Assembly: GCA_963669405.2 (NCBI GenBank)
Contig: CAXXHF010000002.1
Span: forward strand, 2,852,001-2,916,000
Direction: 5' to 3'
Length of the DNA: 64,000 nucleotides
Origin: Aureisphaera sp963669405
Lineage (GTDB): Bacteria; Bacteroidota; Bacteroidia; Flavobacteriales; Flavobacteriaceae
The number at the start of each line of letters is the position of its first letter. Positions within the stretch are counted from its first letter, which is position 1. The translations under genes were made by a program, and so were the position numbers. The notes below the pieces were generated by a model that was not told the DNA's origin, made no database searches, and was given only the letters and a program-made list of their open reading frames with translations. Positions 33,683-43,129 of this stretch are shown in pieces.

Positions 33683-36600
33683 ATGATGTACAAGAATTTA
33701 ATCTCCATTACCCTTTTCTTTTTATTTTTTGGAACCATAGTTGCCCAACAATCTGCGATATATACTAATGATCTTCAGGAGTATAACAAAGCGTTGGAAT
33801 TGTATAATAACAGTCAGTTTTTGGCTGCACAATCACTGTTTTCCAAGGTAGAAAAAAACTCAGAGGATATAACCATAAAAGGAGATTGTGCATACTATGT
33901 TGCCAACTGTGCAGTACGTTTAAATCAACAAAACGCAGATGCCTTGATGGAATCTTTTGTTGAAGAGTACCCTACGAGTATTAAGAAAAATGAAGCCTAC
34001 ATCAATGTAGCTAACTATTATTTTGAAAATGGTAAGTATTCCTATGCCAGAAAATGGTATGATAAAGTAGACGAGGCCAGTTTAGGGAGAAGTGAAATAG
34101 AACGATATAATTTCAACAATGGATATGCCTATTTTAAGAACAAACGGTATAGCGAAGCCAAAAAGTATTTTAATAGGGTAAGTGATTCCGAAGCCTATGG
34201 ATCACAAGCAAAATACTATTTAGGTTTTATTGAATATGAAGGAGATAACTATGAGGAAGCCACCGAATTGTTTGAACAGGTACAGGGAGAGGAACGCTAT
34301 GCCGAGGGCTTGAGTTACTATCAAGCAGACATGAATTTTAAGTTGGGGAAATTTCAAAAGGCAATTGACTTAGGAAAGGAGCAATACGATAATGCGAAGC
34401 CACAAGAGAAAAGTGAACTTTCTAAGATCATAGGAGAAAGCTATTTCAACCTAAAACAATATTCAGATGCCATTCCCTATTTAAAAGAATATAAAGGGAA
34501 AAGAGGAAGATGGAATAATACCGATTACTACCAGTTAGGATATGCTTATTATAAGCAAGGAGAATATCAAGCTGCAGTGAATGAATTCAACAAAATTGTG
34601 GATGGAAGAAACTCGGTAGCCCAAAATGCCTATTACCATTTGGCCGAAAGCTATTTAAAACTAGATCAGAAACAACAGGCATTAAATGCTTTCAGAAATG
34701 CTTCAGAGATGGATTTCTCACCTCAAATTCAAGAAGATGCTTGGCTTAATTATGCAAAGCTGAGTTATGAAATCGGGAATAGTTATGAGAGTGTGCCACA
34801 AGTAATCCTATCTTTTTTAGAGGCCTATCCAGATAATGGCAATAACGAATCCTTAAAGGATTTACTGATAGATTCCTACCTTACTTCAAAAAATTACGGT
34901 GCAGCACTAGAGCTTTTAGAGAACAACAAATCCTTTCACAATAAGAAAGCTTATCAAAAAGTCGCTTTTTATAGAGGGTTAGAACTGTATATGGAAGGAA
35001 ATTATGTAGATGCTGTTGCGTTGTTCAATAAGTCCTTAAAAGAACCATATGAAGCTGTTTTTACAGCCCGAGCTACCTATTGGAAAGCCGAAAGTGATTA
35101 TCAAGACTCCAATTTTTCTGAATCCTTGGTAGGCTATAAACAATTCTTGCAGTTACCAGATGCCGAAAAGACACCAGAATACGAAAACTGTAGGTACAAT
35201 TTAGGATACAACTATTTTAAACTTAAAAATTACAGTGAGGCTGTTACCAATTATACCCTTTTCTTAGAATCTTCATCCCAAGATGCAGCCAGGAGAAACG
35301 ATGCTCATTTACGTTTAGGAGACAGCCATTTTGTGAGCAGTCAATATTGGCCAGCTATGGAAAGTTATAACAAAGCCATAGAAGGAAATTCACCGGACAA
35401 GGATTATGCTGCTTTTCAGAAAGCGATTAGTTACGGTTTTGTAGATAGGAGTGATAAAAAATTGGAAGGGTTAAAATCCTTCGGAACGCAGTATCCAAAA
35501 TCGATTTACCGAGATGACGCCTTGTATGAATTGGGCAATACGTATTTGGCAAGAGATAAAACTTCTGATGCCATTGCAGCATATAATAAATTGGAACGTG
35601 AAATTCCTGGAAGCAGTTATGTACCTAAAGCATTACTTAAAAAAGCCCTTATATTGGATAATGATGGCAAGAGTAATGAGGCGCTTTCCATTTTCAAAAA
35701 AGTTGCAAATAATTACCCTTCTTCCAATGAAGCACTTCAAGCTGTAGCTTCTGCAAAAATTATTTACATAGACCAAGGACGGGTAAGCGAATATGCAGAT
35801 TGGGTAAACACCTTAGACTTTGTGGAAGTAGAAGATGCTGAATTGGATGATGCTACCTATCAGGCAGCAGAAACTCCGTATTTAGAAAATAAAATAAAGC
35901 AATCCATTGGACGGTTTGAAACCTACCTAAATGATTTTCCAAATGGGAAGCACGCCCTGAAGGCAAACTTTTATTTAGCACAACTTTATTTTGGGGAAGC
36001 CGAGAAAACAAAGTCCATTCCGCATTACAAATACGTAGTAGATAAAGATCGGAGTGAATTTACAGAGCAAGCTTTGGCCCGAATTTCAGAATTGTATTTA
36101 GCCCAAAAGGATTATGAAAATGCAATAACCTATCTAAAGCGTTTGGAAGTAGAAGCAGATTTTCCACAAAATGTGGTCTTTGCACAAACCAATAGTATGA
36201 AAGCCAGTTATGAGCTTAAACAATATGAAGAGGCCGTTGTATTTGCCGAAAAGGTGTTAGCAAATGATAAAGTGGATAATGGTATTAAAAGTGATGCTCA
36301 AATTATTATTGCCCGCTCTGCTATGGAAACAGGAGAAGAGTCTAAAGCCAAAGCAGCTTATGCTGAGGTGCTTAAAATCGCTACTGGAAAATTGGCAGCA
36401 GAAGCTTTGTATTTTGAAGCGTATTTTAAAAATAAGGAATCCGATTTTGAGGGGTCTAATGCTACAATACAAAAACTGGCCAAAGATTACTCAGGATATA
36501 AATACTATGGAGCCAAAGGACTTGTCCTTATGGCTAAAAACTTCTATGCTTTGGGAGATGCATTTCAAGCCACTTACATCTTAGAAAGCGTAGTAAGCAA

Positions 36601-36706
36601 TTTTGCAGACTACCCAGATGTGGTTGAAGAAGCCAAGACAGAATTGACTGTGATAAAAGCTAACGAATCCAAAACCAATTCTTCCATCGAAACTGATGGA
36701 AATTAA
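33683..36706 (+). CDS. Very long tetratricopeptide-repeat envelope protein
   Basis: A 1007-residue exported protein (signal to about residue 21, VAQ) made almost entirely of TPR and Sel1-like repeats, for example ERYNFNNGYAYFKNKRYSEA and YYQLGYAYYKQGEYQAAVNEF. TPR solenoids of this size act as scaffolds. It is followed after 34 nt by a barrel protein, a pairing that is conserved in Flavobacteriia and suggests a periplasm-to-outer-membrane assembly or division-linked complex. No enzyme domain is visible. Confidence 0.75.
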   Translation: MMYKNLISITLFFLFFGTIVAQQSAIYTNDLQEYNKALELYNNSQFLAAQSLFSKVEKNSEDITIKGDCAYYVANCAVRLNQQNADALMESFVEEYPTSIKKNEAYINVANYYFENGKYSYARKWYDKVDEASLGRSEIERYNFNNGYAYFKNKRYSEAKKYFNRVSDSEAYGSQAKYYLGFIEYEGDNYEEATELFEQVQGEERYAEGLSYYQADMNFKLGKFQKAIDLGKEQYDNAKPQEKSELSKIIGESYFNLKQYSDAIPYLKEYKGKRGRWNNTDYYQLGYAYYKQGEYQAAVNEFNKIVDGRNSVAQNAYYHLAESYLKLDQKQQALNAFRNASEMDFSPQIQEDAWLNYAKLSYEIGNSYESVPQVILSFLEAYPDNGNNESLKDLLIDSYLTSKNYGAALELLENNKSFHNKKAYQKVAFYRGLELYMEGNYVDAVALFNKSLKEPYEAVFTARATYWKAESDYQDSNFSESLVGYKQFLQLPDAEKTPEYENCRYNLGYNYFKLKNYSEAVTNYTLFLESSSQDAARRNDAHLRLGDSHFVSSQYWPAMESYNKAIEGNSPDKDYAAFQKAISYGFVDRSDKKLEGLKSFGTQYPKSIYRDDALYELGNTYLARDKTSDAIAAYNKLEREIPGSSYVPKALLKKALILDNDGKSNEALSIFKKVANNYPSSNEALQAVASAKIIYIDQGRVSEYADWVNTLDFVEVEDAELDDATYQAAETPYLENKIKQSIGRFETYLNDFPNGKHALKANFYLAQLYFGEAEKTKSIPHYKYVVDKDRSEFTEQALARISELYLAQKDYENAITYLKRLEVEADFPQNVVFAQTNSMKASYELKQYEEAVVFAEKVLANDKVDNGIKSDAQIIIARSAMETGEESKAKAAYAEVLKIATGKLAAEALYFEAYFKNKESDFEGSNATIQKLAKDYSGYKYYGAKGLVLMAKNFYALGDAFQATYILESVVSNFADYPDVVEEAKTELTVIKANESKTNSSIETDGN

Positions 36707-36740
36707 CCTTCCAATCCAATTTTAAACAAAACCTACGTAT

Positions 36741-38549
36741 ATGTTTCATAACGTTTCAAAAGCATTATTAAGTAATAACAATGGGTTGGCTTTTTCAATT
36801 CCCAAAAGTCACATACTAGTTTGGATGTTCTGCTTTTTGTGTATTCCTTTAGTAGGGATTGCACAAGAAGACGAAGAACAGGATCTGGGAACGGAAGTAG
36901 TTAATATTGTAAAACCCTATACGCCTAGTGTCAGTGATGCTTTTAAGGTAAAGGAAACCCCGATATTAAATGATTCGATAGTAACAACCAAAAAGAAAGT
37001 AGACTACAGTATTTTTTCAGTACCCGTTGCTTCTACATTTACTCCCGCTAAAGGGAAAGCTACTGCTGTGGAAAAAGCAAAACCCATGAAATTATACGAT
37101 AATTATGCAACCCTGGGTTTCGGAAACTATACTGCCATTCTTGGCGAATTATATAGTAACTTTCAGATAAGCAGAACAGACAATGCTGGTTTTTTCTTCC
37201 GTCATAATTCCTCTCAAGGCGGCATAGATGACATCCTGTTAGAAAACAAATATTACGATACCCAATTAGATGGAAATTATACCAGCAGACAAAAAGATCT
37301 GGCATTTGGAATAGATGCAGGGGTGGAGCACCAAGTGTTTAATTGGTATGGTTTGAATGAGTTTGCCAATGAGTTTAGTGCAGAAGAAATTGCAGCAGTA
37401 GACCCACAACAGTCCTATTTAAGTGTCTATGTTTCTGGAAATGTTTCCCTTTCTGAAAGTGTTTTTAGGAAAGCAAAAGGAGGATTGCGATTCACGAGTG
37501 ACAGTTTTTCTTCTTCTGAAATCCACTTTACAGCAAGCCCAGAATTTTTCTTCCCCATTGCTGGGTTCAATTTTAAAGTAACGGGAGCCTTGGATTACCT
37601 AACTGGAAGCTTTGATCGAAATTATTTCGATGCAAGTACAGGAATTGACTATAGCTATCTTAATTTGGGTGTAACCCCAGCCTTAGTATATACAGATGAT
37701 GATCTTACCCTTTCTTTAGGGGCATCGGTTGTGTTGGGAATGGATACAGAAGCTAGTGATACTGATTTCTTTATCTACCCACAAATTCAGGCATCCTATC
37801 GTTTGGTTGATGAATTACTAATTGCTTACGGAGGAGCTGAAGGGGGATTGCGCCAAAACACCTATTACCAGTTAAAATCTGAAAATCCCTTTGTGTCTCC
37901 TACCTTACCTGTGGCACCAACCAGTCAGTTATACAATGCATTTGGAGGACTGAAAGGAAAATTATCCAATGCTTTCGGATACAATGTTCGGGTATCCTAC
38001 GGAAGAGAAGAAGACAAGCCTTTATTTCAAATAAACCCTTACAAAGGAAGAATACCTTCGCTAGAAGGATATGAATATGGAAACTCCTTCGGTTTGGTAT
38101 ACGATGATGTAAACACATTAGACATCTTTGGAGAATTGAAAATAGCAGTATCTGAAAAATTCACACTGGGAATCAATGCTAATTTATATGATTATAGTGC
38201 CGATAATCAATCTCAAGCATGGAATCTCCCCGAATTTAAAGCTTCTGTTTTTTCCAATTTCAGTATTACCGAAAAAATCTACGGAGGTGTTTCCCTTTTT
38301 TATGTAGGGGATCGGAAAGAATTTTTTAGTAGCACCCAAGACGGACTTCCTTTTGAACCTTTTGGGACTGAGGTTACCTTAGATGCTTATCTGGATGCTA
38401 ATATAAATGTAGGCTATCGTGTAAACGATCGGCTTTCCATCTTCGCTAAAGGAAGTAACTTACTTAGTGACGATTACCAAAAGTGGCTTTTTTACCCAGT
38501 TCAGGGGATTCAGGGACTATTGGGAGCTACTTATAAATTTGATTGGTAA
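36741..38549 (+). CDS. Outer-membrane beta-barrel protein (TonB-receptor-like, no plug)
   Basis: A 602-residue protein with an uncleaved or late signal segment around residues 27-41 (cleavage near GIAQ), a short periplasmic part with EVVNIVKPYTPSVSDAFKVK, and a long barrel of alternating aromatic beta strands ending in the outer-membrane C-terminal signature (LGATYKFDW). The barrel looks like that of TonB-dependent receptors, but there is no plug domain or carboxypeptidase-like domain. It is the partner of the preceding TPR protein. Confidence 0.7.
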   Translation: MFHNVSKALLSNNNGLAFSIPKSHILVWMFCFLCIPLVGIAQEDEEQDLGTEVVNIVKPYTPSVSDAFKVKETPILNDSIVTTKKKVDYSIFSVPVASTFTPAKGKATAVEKAKPMKLYDNYATLGFGNYTAILGELYSNFQISRTDNAGFFFRHNSSQGGIDDILLENKYYDTQLDGNYTSRQKDLAFGIDAGVEHQVFNWYGLNEFANEFSAEEIAAVDPQQSYLSVYVSGNVSLSESVFRKAKGGLRFTSDSFSSSEIHFTASPEFFFPIAGFNFKVTGALDYLTGSFDRNYFDASTGIDYSYLNLGVTPALVYTDDDLTLSLGASVVLGMDTEASDTDFFIYPQIQASYRLVDELLIAYGGAEGGLRQNTYYQLKSENPFVSPTLPVAPTSQLYNAFGGLKGKLSNAFGYNVRVSYGREEDKPLFQINPYKGRIPSLEGYEYGNSFGLVYDDVNTLDIFGELKIAVSEKFTLGINANLYDYSADNQSQAWNLPEFKASVFSNFSITEKIYGGVSLFYVGDRKEFFSSTQDGLPFEPFGTEVTLDAYLDANINVGYRVNDRLSIFAKGSNLLSDDYQKWLFYPVQGIQGLLGATYKFDW

Positions 38550-38629
38550 TTAGAAGCAACTATTTTACGTTTCTTGCATCTAATCAATAAATTACATAGG
38601 GAAAAGGATACACTTAAAGTTTAATAGGG

Positions 38630-38667
38630 GAAAAGCGTTCTTTGGGCTAAGAATGCTTTTCTTTTTT
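38630..38667 (+). terminator. Strong intrinsic terminator after the barrel gene
   Basis: A 13-bp stem (38630-38642 with 38649-38661, one G-U) around the loop TGGGCT is followed by TTTTTT. It ends the TPR-barrel transcript. Confidence 0.85.
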
Positions 38668-38685
38668 ATAGTGCTAAATGATCCT

Positions 38686-38716
38686 AAAAATCGAATTGTT
38701 AGCGCAACGATTTTTT
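38686..38716 (+). terminator. Second terminator-like hairpin upstream of the lipocalin-like gene
   Basis: AAAAATCG (38686-38693) pairs with CGATTTTT (38708-38715), with an inner TTG/CAA, followed by a T run. It is symmetric enough to work in both directions. It lies only 31 nt before the lipoprotein ATG, so it may instead be a leader structure of that gene. Confidence 0.5.
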
Positions 38717-38747
38717 AATAAAACCATCTTCTAATAAAAAGAAAATT

Positions 38748-39149
38748 ATGAAAATGAAGATGTTAATTTATGCACTCTTTGGTGCTACCCTGCTTATGGG
38801 TTGCCAAGGAGATGATGACGGAAATGCAAGTTTAAATCCGGATATCAATGGTAACTGGAACTTGGTTCGCGTAACTGGAGGGCTCACTGGAGTTGATGAC
38901 AACTTTGAAACTGGAATGATCGTTTGGAATTTTTCGGATCGAACATTAGAAGTAACTAATAGAAATACAGATCCTAACCTGGAAGATATGTATGAAACAG
39001 GGCTGTATAATTTTGCACTAGATACCAGTGCCGATGCACTAACACTTACTATAGATACTGTTTCGTATTCCATAGATACATTTACGAATGATGAATTATC
39101 TTTTGGAAATCAGTATGCAGATGGTTATAACTTAAGGCTAATTCGATAG
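38748..39149 (+). CDS. Lipocalin-like lipoprotein
   Basis: A 133-residue lipoprotein: lipobox LLMGC at residues 15-19, an acidic linker (QGDDDGN; the acidic residues just after Cys favour surface export in Bacteroidota), then a small beta-barrel with INGNWNLVRVTGG, the usual start of lipocalin-like/DUF4923-type domains. Ligand unknown. It has its own terminator at 39171. Confidence 0.7.
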   Translation: MKMKMLIYALFGATLLMGCQGDDDGNASLNPDINGNWNLVRVTGGLTGVDDNFETGMIVWNFSDRTLEVTNRNTDPNLEDMYETGLYNFALDTSADALTLTIDTVSYSIDTFTNDELSFGNQYADGYNLRLIR

Positions 39150-39170
39150 GTTATCATGACTATTTTTAGG

Positions 39171-39199
39171 AAAGCATCCTGCTTAAGGATGCTTTTTTT
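39171..39199 (+). terminator. Intrinsic terminator after the lipocalin-like gene
   Basis: A perfect 10-bp stem AAAGCATCCT/AGGATGCTTT (39171-39180 with 39186-39195) with a 5-nt loop, followed by TTTT. It ends 21 nt before the next start codon. Confidence 0.85.
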
Positions 39200-39220
39200 A
39201 TTTTTACAAAAACCAACACC

Positions 39221-40861
39221 ATGAAGTTACCTACCATTTTTAGTTTACTTGTTTTTGCAGTTTTAAGTTCTTGTGTGCAAAAAGAGGAAATAGATCTTTT
39301 AGTTACGAATGCCCAGATATATACGGTAGACAATAACTTCAGTGTTGCAGAGTCCATGGCTATAAGCAAAGGAAAGATTGTAGCAGTTGGGGATCATAGT
39401 GAATTGATAGAAAAATACAACGCAGTAACCACCATAGATCTAGAAGGAAAAACTATTGTACCGGGATTGATTGATGCTCATGCCCATTTGTACAATTTAG
39501 GGGTAACCTTGCAACAAGTAGATTTGGTAGGAACCCAAAGTAAAGAAGAAGTGTTGGAACGCGTTGCAGCCTTTCAGAAAGAAAAAAATAGTTCCTATAT
39601 ACTTGGTCGTGGTTGGGATCAGAACGATTGGGAAGTAAAGGAATATCCCACAAAGGAAGAGTTGGATTCTTTGTTCCCCGACGTGCCTGTGGCCCTTACT
39701 CGAATTGATGGACATGCCTTTTGGGCAAATAGTAAAGCTTTGAAGTTGTCAGGAATCACTTCCGAAACCCAAATGGAAGGAGGCGAAGTGGTTATGGGAG
39801 CAGATGGGAATCCTTCAGGGATACTTATAGACAGTCCCATGGAACTAGTTCGTAATACGTTTCCTCCAGTAGACAAATCATACAATACGGCTGCTTTAAT
39901 AGATGCTGAAAAGATTTGTTTTGAACTGGGATTAACCACCATTAATGATGCAGGCTTAAGCCGTGAGGTGATCGAGCTTATTGATGAACTTCAGCAAGAT
40001 GGAGCCTTGAAAATGCGCGTGTATGCCATGGTCTCCAATGAACCCCAAAACCTAGATCATTTTTTAGAAAAAGGCATTATAAAAAACGATCGCTTAAACG
40101 TTCGTTCTGTAAAGGTATATGCCGATGGTGCTTTGGGTTCGCGAGGTGCTACCTTAAAGGAACCTTATAGCGATAAAGAAGGTCATTTTGGGGCCATGAT
40201 TACCCCAATGGACGAATTGGAATCTTTGGCTCAACGTATAGCCAATGCAGGATTCCAAATGAATACCCATGCCATTGGAGATTCAGCCAATGTATCTGTA
40301 TTAAGAGCTTACCAAGGAGCATTAAAAGGGCAAGATGATGCCCGATGGAAAGTAGAACATGCTCAGGTAGTTTCGGTCGAAGATTTCGACTATTTTTCAA
40401 AAAACATCATTCCCAGTGTTCAACCTACCCATGCTACTAGTGATATGTATTGGGCTGAAGATCGTGTGGGTAGTGAACGTATAAAAGGTGCCTATGCCTA
40501 TAAAACCCTTTTGGAAAAAGCTGGGATTGTAGCATTGGGCACAGATTTTCCAGTAGAAAAGGTAAACCCAATGCATACGTTTTATGCTGCTGTTGCTAGA
40601 AAAGACTTGAATAATTATCCAGAAGAAGGCTTTAGAATGGAAGAATCCTTATCTAGAGAAGAAACATTGAAAGGTATGACCATTTGGGCAGCTTATTCCA
40701 ATTTTGAAGAAGGGGAAAAGGGAAGTTTGGAGCCGGGTAAGTTTGCAGATTTTGTAATTTTAGACACCAATATCATGACATGTCCAGAGGTAAAAATTCC
40801 AAATACGAAAGTATTGGGAACCTATGTAGGAGGTACACCTGTTTTTGAAGCTACCAACTAA
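39221..40861 (+). CDS. Lipoprotein amidohydrolase (Amidohydro_3, YtcJ-like)
   Basis: A 546-residue metal-dependent amidohydrolase, lipid-anchored through LSSC (Cys18). Metal-site residues are visible: HAH (87-89 in GLIDAHAHLY), KVYADGALGSRGA, NTHAIGD, WKVEHAQ and GTDFPV. The family hydrolyses amides and related bonds in small molecules; NfdA-type formamide deformylation is one known case. The native substrate is unknown. The periplasmic lipoprotein location is the usual form in Flavobacteriia. It shares CTAA with the convergent gene's stop. Confidence 0.8.
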   Translation: MKLPTIFSLLVFAVLSSCVQKEEIDLLVTNAQIYTVDNNFSVAESMAISKGKIVAVGDHSELIEKYNAVTTIDLEGKTIVPGLIDAHAHLYNLGVTLQQVDLVGTQSKEEVLERVAAFQKEKNSSYILGRGWDQNDWEVKEYPTKEELDSLFPDVPVALTRIDGHAFWANSKALKLSGITSETQMEGGEVVMGADGNPSGILIDSPMELVRNTFPPVDKSYNTAALIDAEKICFELGLTTINDAGLSREVIELIDELQQDGALKMRVYAMVSNEPQNLDHFLEKGIIKNDRLNVRSVKVYADGALGSRGATLKEPYSDKEGHFGAMITPMDELESLAQRIANAGFQMNTHAIGDSANVSVLRAYQGALKGQDDARWKVEHAQVVSVEDFDYFSKNIIPSVQPTHATSDMYWAEDRVGSERIKGAYAYKTLLEKAGIVALGTDFPVEKVNPMHTFYAAVARKDLNNYPEEGFRMEESLSREETLKGMTIWAAYSNFEEGEKGSLEPGKFADFVILDTNIMTCPEVKIPNTKVLGTYVGGTPVFEATN

Positions 40862-41640
40862 CGCCCTCCTTTGGCCTGAAGATCACCAATACATAGCGGG
40901 TCCAGTTCTGGAACCGATGCTTTTTGCATCATACGTTGTAGTTCACTTCTACCTACATTGGTAGCATCAAAGTACATAAGGCAATCCTCTACAATACAAT
41001 GCTTTTCTGCAGCAGGGTCTTCATGATTTTGATGAATATCATCTCCCAAAATGTTTGTGAGTCCAAGAATATGACCAAATTCGTGGTTCAACACAGTACT
41101 TTCCAGAATGGGTAACAGACTCTGATCAGATTGGGTTAATATTTTAAGAGTAGCTTCATAAATGACCATAGAAGTGTTTCTATAAGCCGTTCCCAATGTG
41201 ACCGTGGTTTGCGTATCGTTGGTAGATCGTCCATTAGAGAAAAATACAAAGACCGCCAAGTTATCTCCTTCTGTATACTGCGTACGGATATCATCTTCAA
41301 TATTCCGAATTTCTTCAATGCTGAATGGAGCATTAGGTTGGTCTTCAACCACACGCTCAACAAAAGTTACACCTCCAGGCTTATTAACCCGTGCTTCAAT
41401 AAAATTTCTGAAATTAATCTTAGCAGTTTCTGTGGGTTGGAAAGTAGGTGAGTAAGCCAACTCTATGGTAAGGGAATTGTAAGTGTCACTACCCAATATA
41501 TCTTCGGCAGAAGTGCCTAAACCCTTTTTGTTTTCGGCAGTAGGGTCGATAGCAACTTGTTCGTCATCGTCATTTTTACAGCTCAGAACGAAAATGAAAG
41601 TACATAGTAAGAGAAAGAATCGTAATTGGTATCTGCTCAT
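40858..41640 (-). CDS. Lipoprotein metzincin-like zinc metalloprotease
   Basis: A 260-residue lipoprotein (lipobox VLSC, Cys21, then KNDDDEQ). The protease site is HEFGHILGLTN (HEFGH at 186-190), where Asn replaces the third His expected in HExxHxxGxxH. A methionine-turn-like CLMYF follows near residue 220. It resembles the Bacteroidota membrane metalloprotease group. It is likely active because Asn or Asp variants at the third ligand exist, but activity is not certain. Confidence 0.7.
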   Translation of the reverse strand: MSRYQLRFFLLLCTFIFVLSCKNDDDEQVAIDPTAENKKGLGTSAEDILGSDTYNSLTIELAYSPTFQPTETAKINFRNFIEARVNKPGGVTFVERVVEDQPNAPFSIEEIRNIEDDIRTQYTEGDNLAVFVFFSNGRSTNDTQTTVTLGTAYRNTSMVIYEATLKILTQSDQSLLPILESTVLNHEFGHILGLTNILGDDIHQNHEDPAAEKHCIVEDCLMYFDATNVGRSELQRMMQKASVPELDPLCIGDLQAKGGR

Positions 41641-41693
41641 GGCCCGATTTTTGTATTTTTAACAAACATAACTCTTAAAAATCAACCCTAAAA

Positions 41694-42227
41694 ATGAGGT
41701 CTTTCTTTTTAACGCTTTTTTTAACCATTTGTTTTTCTGTAACTGCTCAGGTTGACGAATATCAACAGGACATTGTCAATTATTTGAGTATTAATGGTAC
41801 GTATGACCAATATAGTGTTGCTTATGATGATATGTTTGAAGTACTTAAAAAACAATTTCAAACTGCCAATGTACCAGACTCTAAATGGGAAGAAATGAAG
41901 AAAGATAAAAACGAAAGTTTGAAGGAAGTGGTTAACTTTCTATCCTTTGCATACCGAAAGCATTTTACCCAAGAGGAAATTAATAAAATGTATAAAGTCT
42001 ACAATAGCAAAGCCGCCCAAGAGATGATGTCAAGCCAAGGAACACTAACCAGAAATGGAAATGCTGAGATTGATGCTTTTTTTGATAGCGACCTTGGTAA
42101 AAAAATTGCCATGAAGCGTAACGAATTATCACAAGATATTGGTGAGATTTCTGGACATTGGAGCAGGGATCTGTTTGCTGCTAAAATGAGCGATTTAATT
42201 AAAAGTGGTTATAGTCCTAAACAGTAA
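41694..42227 (+). CDS. Exported DUF2059 protein
   Basis: A 177-residue helical protein with a signal peptide (cleavage near VTAQ, residue 19) and a DUF2059 domain, seen as the segment HFTQEEINKMYKVYNSKAAQEM and the downstream DSDLGKKIAMKRNELSQ. DUF2059 proteins are periplasmic and of unknown role. Its 3' end overlaps the convergent methyltransferase gene by 11 nt. Confidence 0.75.
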   Translation: MRSFFLTLFLTICFSVTAQVDEYQQDIVNYLSINGTYDQYSVAYDDMFEVLKKQFQTANVPDSKWEEMKKDKNESLKEVVNFLSFAYRKHFTQEEINKMYKVYNSKAAQEMMSSQGTLTRNGNAEIDAFFDSDLGKKIAMKRNELSQDIGEISGHWSRDLFAAKMSDLIKSGYSPKQ

Positions 42228-42918
42228 GTTTTGCCAGATAATCATAGTGGTCTCCTTGAAAAAGGATTTCAAAGTTAAGCCCATTTTCCTTTGCTAACTT
42301 TTCAAAAAGAGCTTCATCCAAATAGAGCCATGGAAAAGGTTCGCTTTTTTCACCTTTATAAGACAGCGTAAATTCCAATTCACCATAATACCGGTCTGCA
42401 GGAACCCAAATACCTCCTTCTTCTGTTGTATCATACATATACTTTAAGTCGCTGGAATCGATCAAGATTTGTCCATTGGGGCGTAATAACGATTTCAGGT
42501 GCTTTAGGTATTGTTCAGTCTTTTCTATTGTTTCGAAAATTCCGGTGCCATTCATTAAAAGGAGAATGGTGTCAAACTTGTCTCTAGAAAAATCCAGTAA
42601 TGATTTTTTTACGGTATGTTTTACTCCTCTTTTTTGAGCTACATTAATGGCCCCTTCAGAAAAATCGATAGCAGTAACCTCCATTCCCTTTTCTTGAATG
42701 AACAGCGAATGGCTGCCAGCCCCACAACCTACATCTAAAACCTTTCCCCGAGTTTGTTGTAAAGCCAGTTGTTCTAAAGAAGGCATTTCTGGAAACGTTC
42801 GGAATAAATAGGAGAGGGGAAGAATGTCCTCTTCCGAAATATTTGTTTCCGTGATTGGGTCTTCTGTATAATTCCCTTGATAATAATCTAATAGCGCTTT
42901 TCCGAAAAGGTCTTCCAT
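42217..42918 (-). CDS. Class I SAM-dependent methyltransferase
   Basis: A 233-residue methyltransferase with motif I KVLDVGCGAGSHSLFIQEKG, motif II AIDFSEGAINVAQKRG and post-I segment FDTILLLMNGTGIFE. It belongs to the small-molecule or quinone/tellurite-resistance-like Methyltransf_25 type. Substrate unknown. Single-gene unit. Confidence 0.8.
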   Translation of the reverse strand: MEDLFGKALLDYYQGNYTEDPITETNISEEDILPLSYLFRTFPEMPSLEQLALQQTRGKVLDVGCGAGSHSLFIQEKGMEVTAIDFSEGAINVAQKRGVKHTVKKSLLDFSRDKFDTILLLMNGTGIFETIEKTEQYLKHLKSLLRPNGQILIDSSDLKYMYDTTEEGGIWVPADRYYGELEFTLSYKGEKSEPFPWLYLDEALFEKLAKENGLNFEILFQGDHYDYLAKLTV

Positions 42919-43005
42919 ATCTTATGTAAGGAACAAAGCTATTACTTCTTTAAAGAAACCCAAATAGGAAGGAACATCCAATTTTTGTTTTTAGAGAACT
43001 TATTT

Positions 43006-43026
43006 CATGATTTAAGACATGATTTA
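43006..43026 (+). repeat. Direct repeat CATGATTTA upstream of the T9SS leucine-rich protein
   Basis: CATGATTTA occurs at 43006-43014 and 43018-43026, a 12-bp period. It lies about 105 nt before the ATG at 43130. It could be an activator site; the spacing is not a full helical turn, so this is weak. Confidence 0.25.
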
Positions 43027-43129
43027 GGTGTTTCTCACTACCAATTTTTAATTAATTTGTACTTTTAGAGTCCCTCCTGAAAACTTTTATTCATTAAAAG
43101 TCAATATTCTATTGCTTAACCAATTCATT

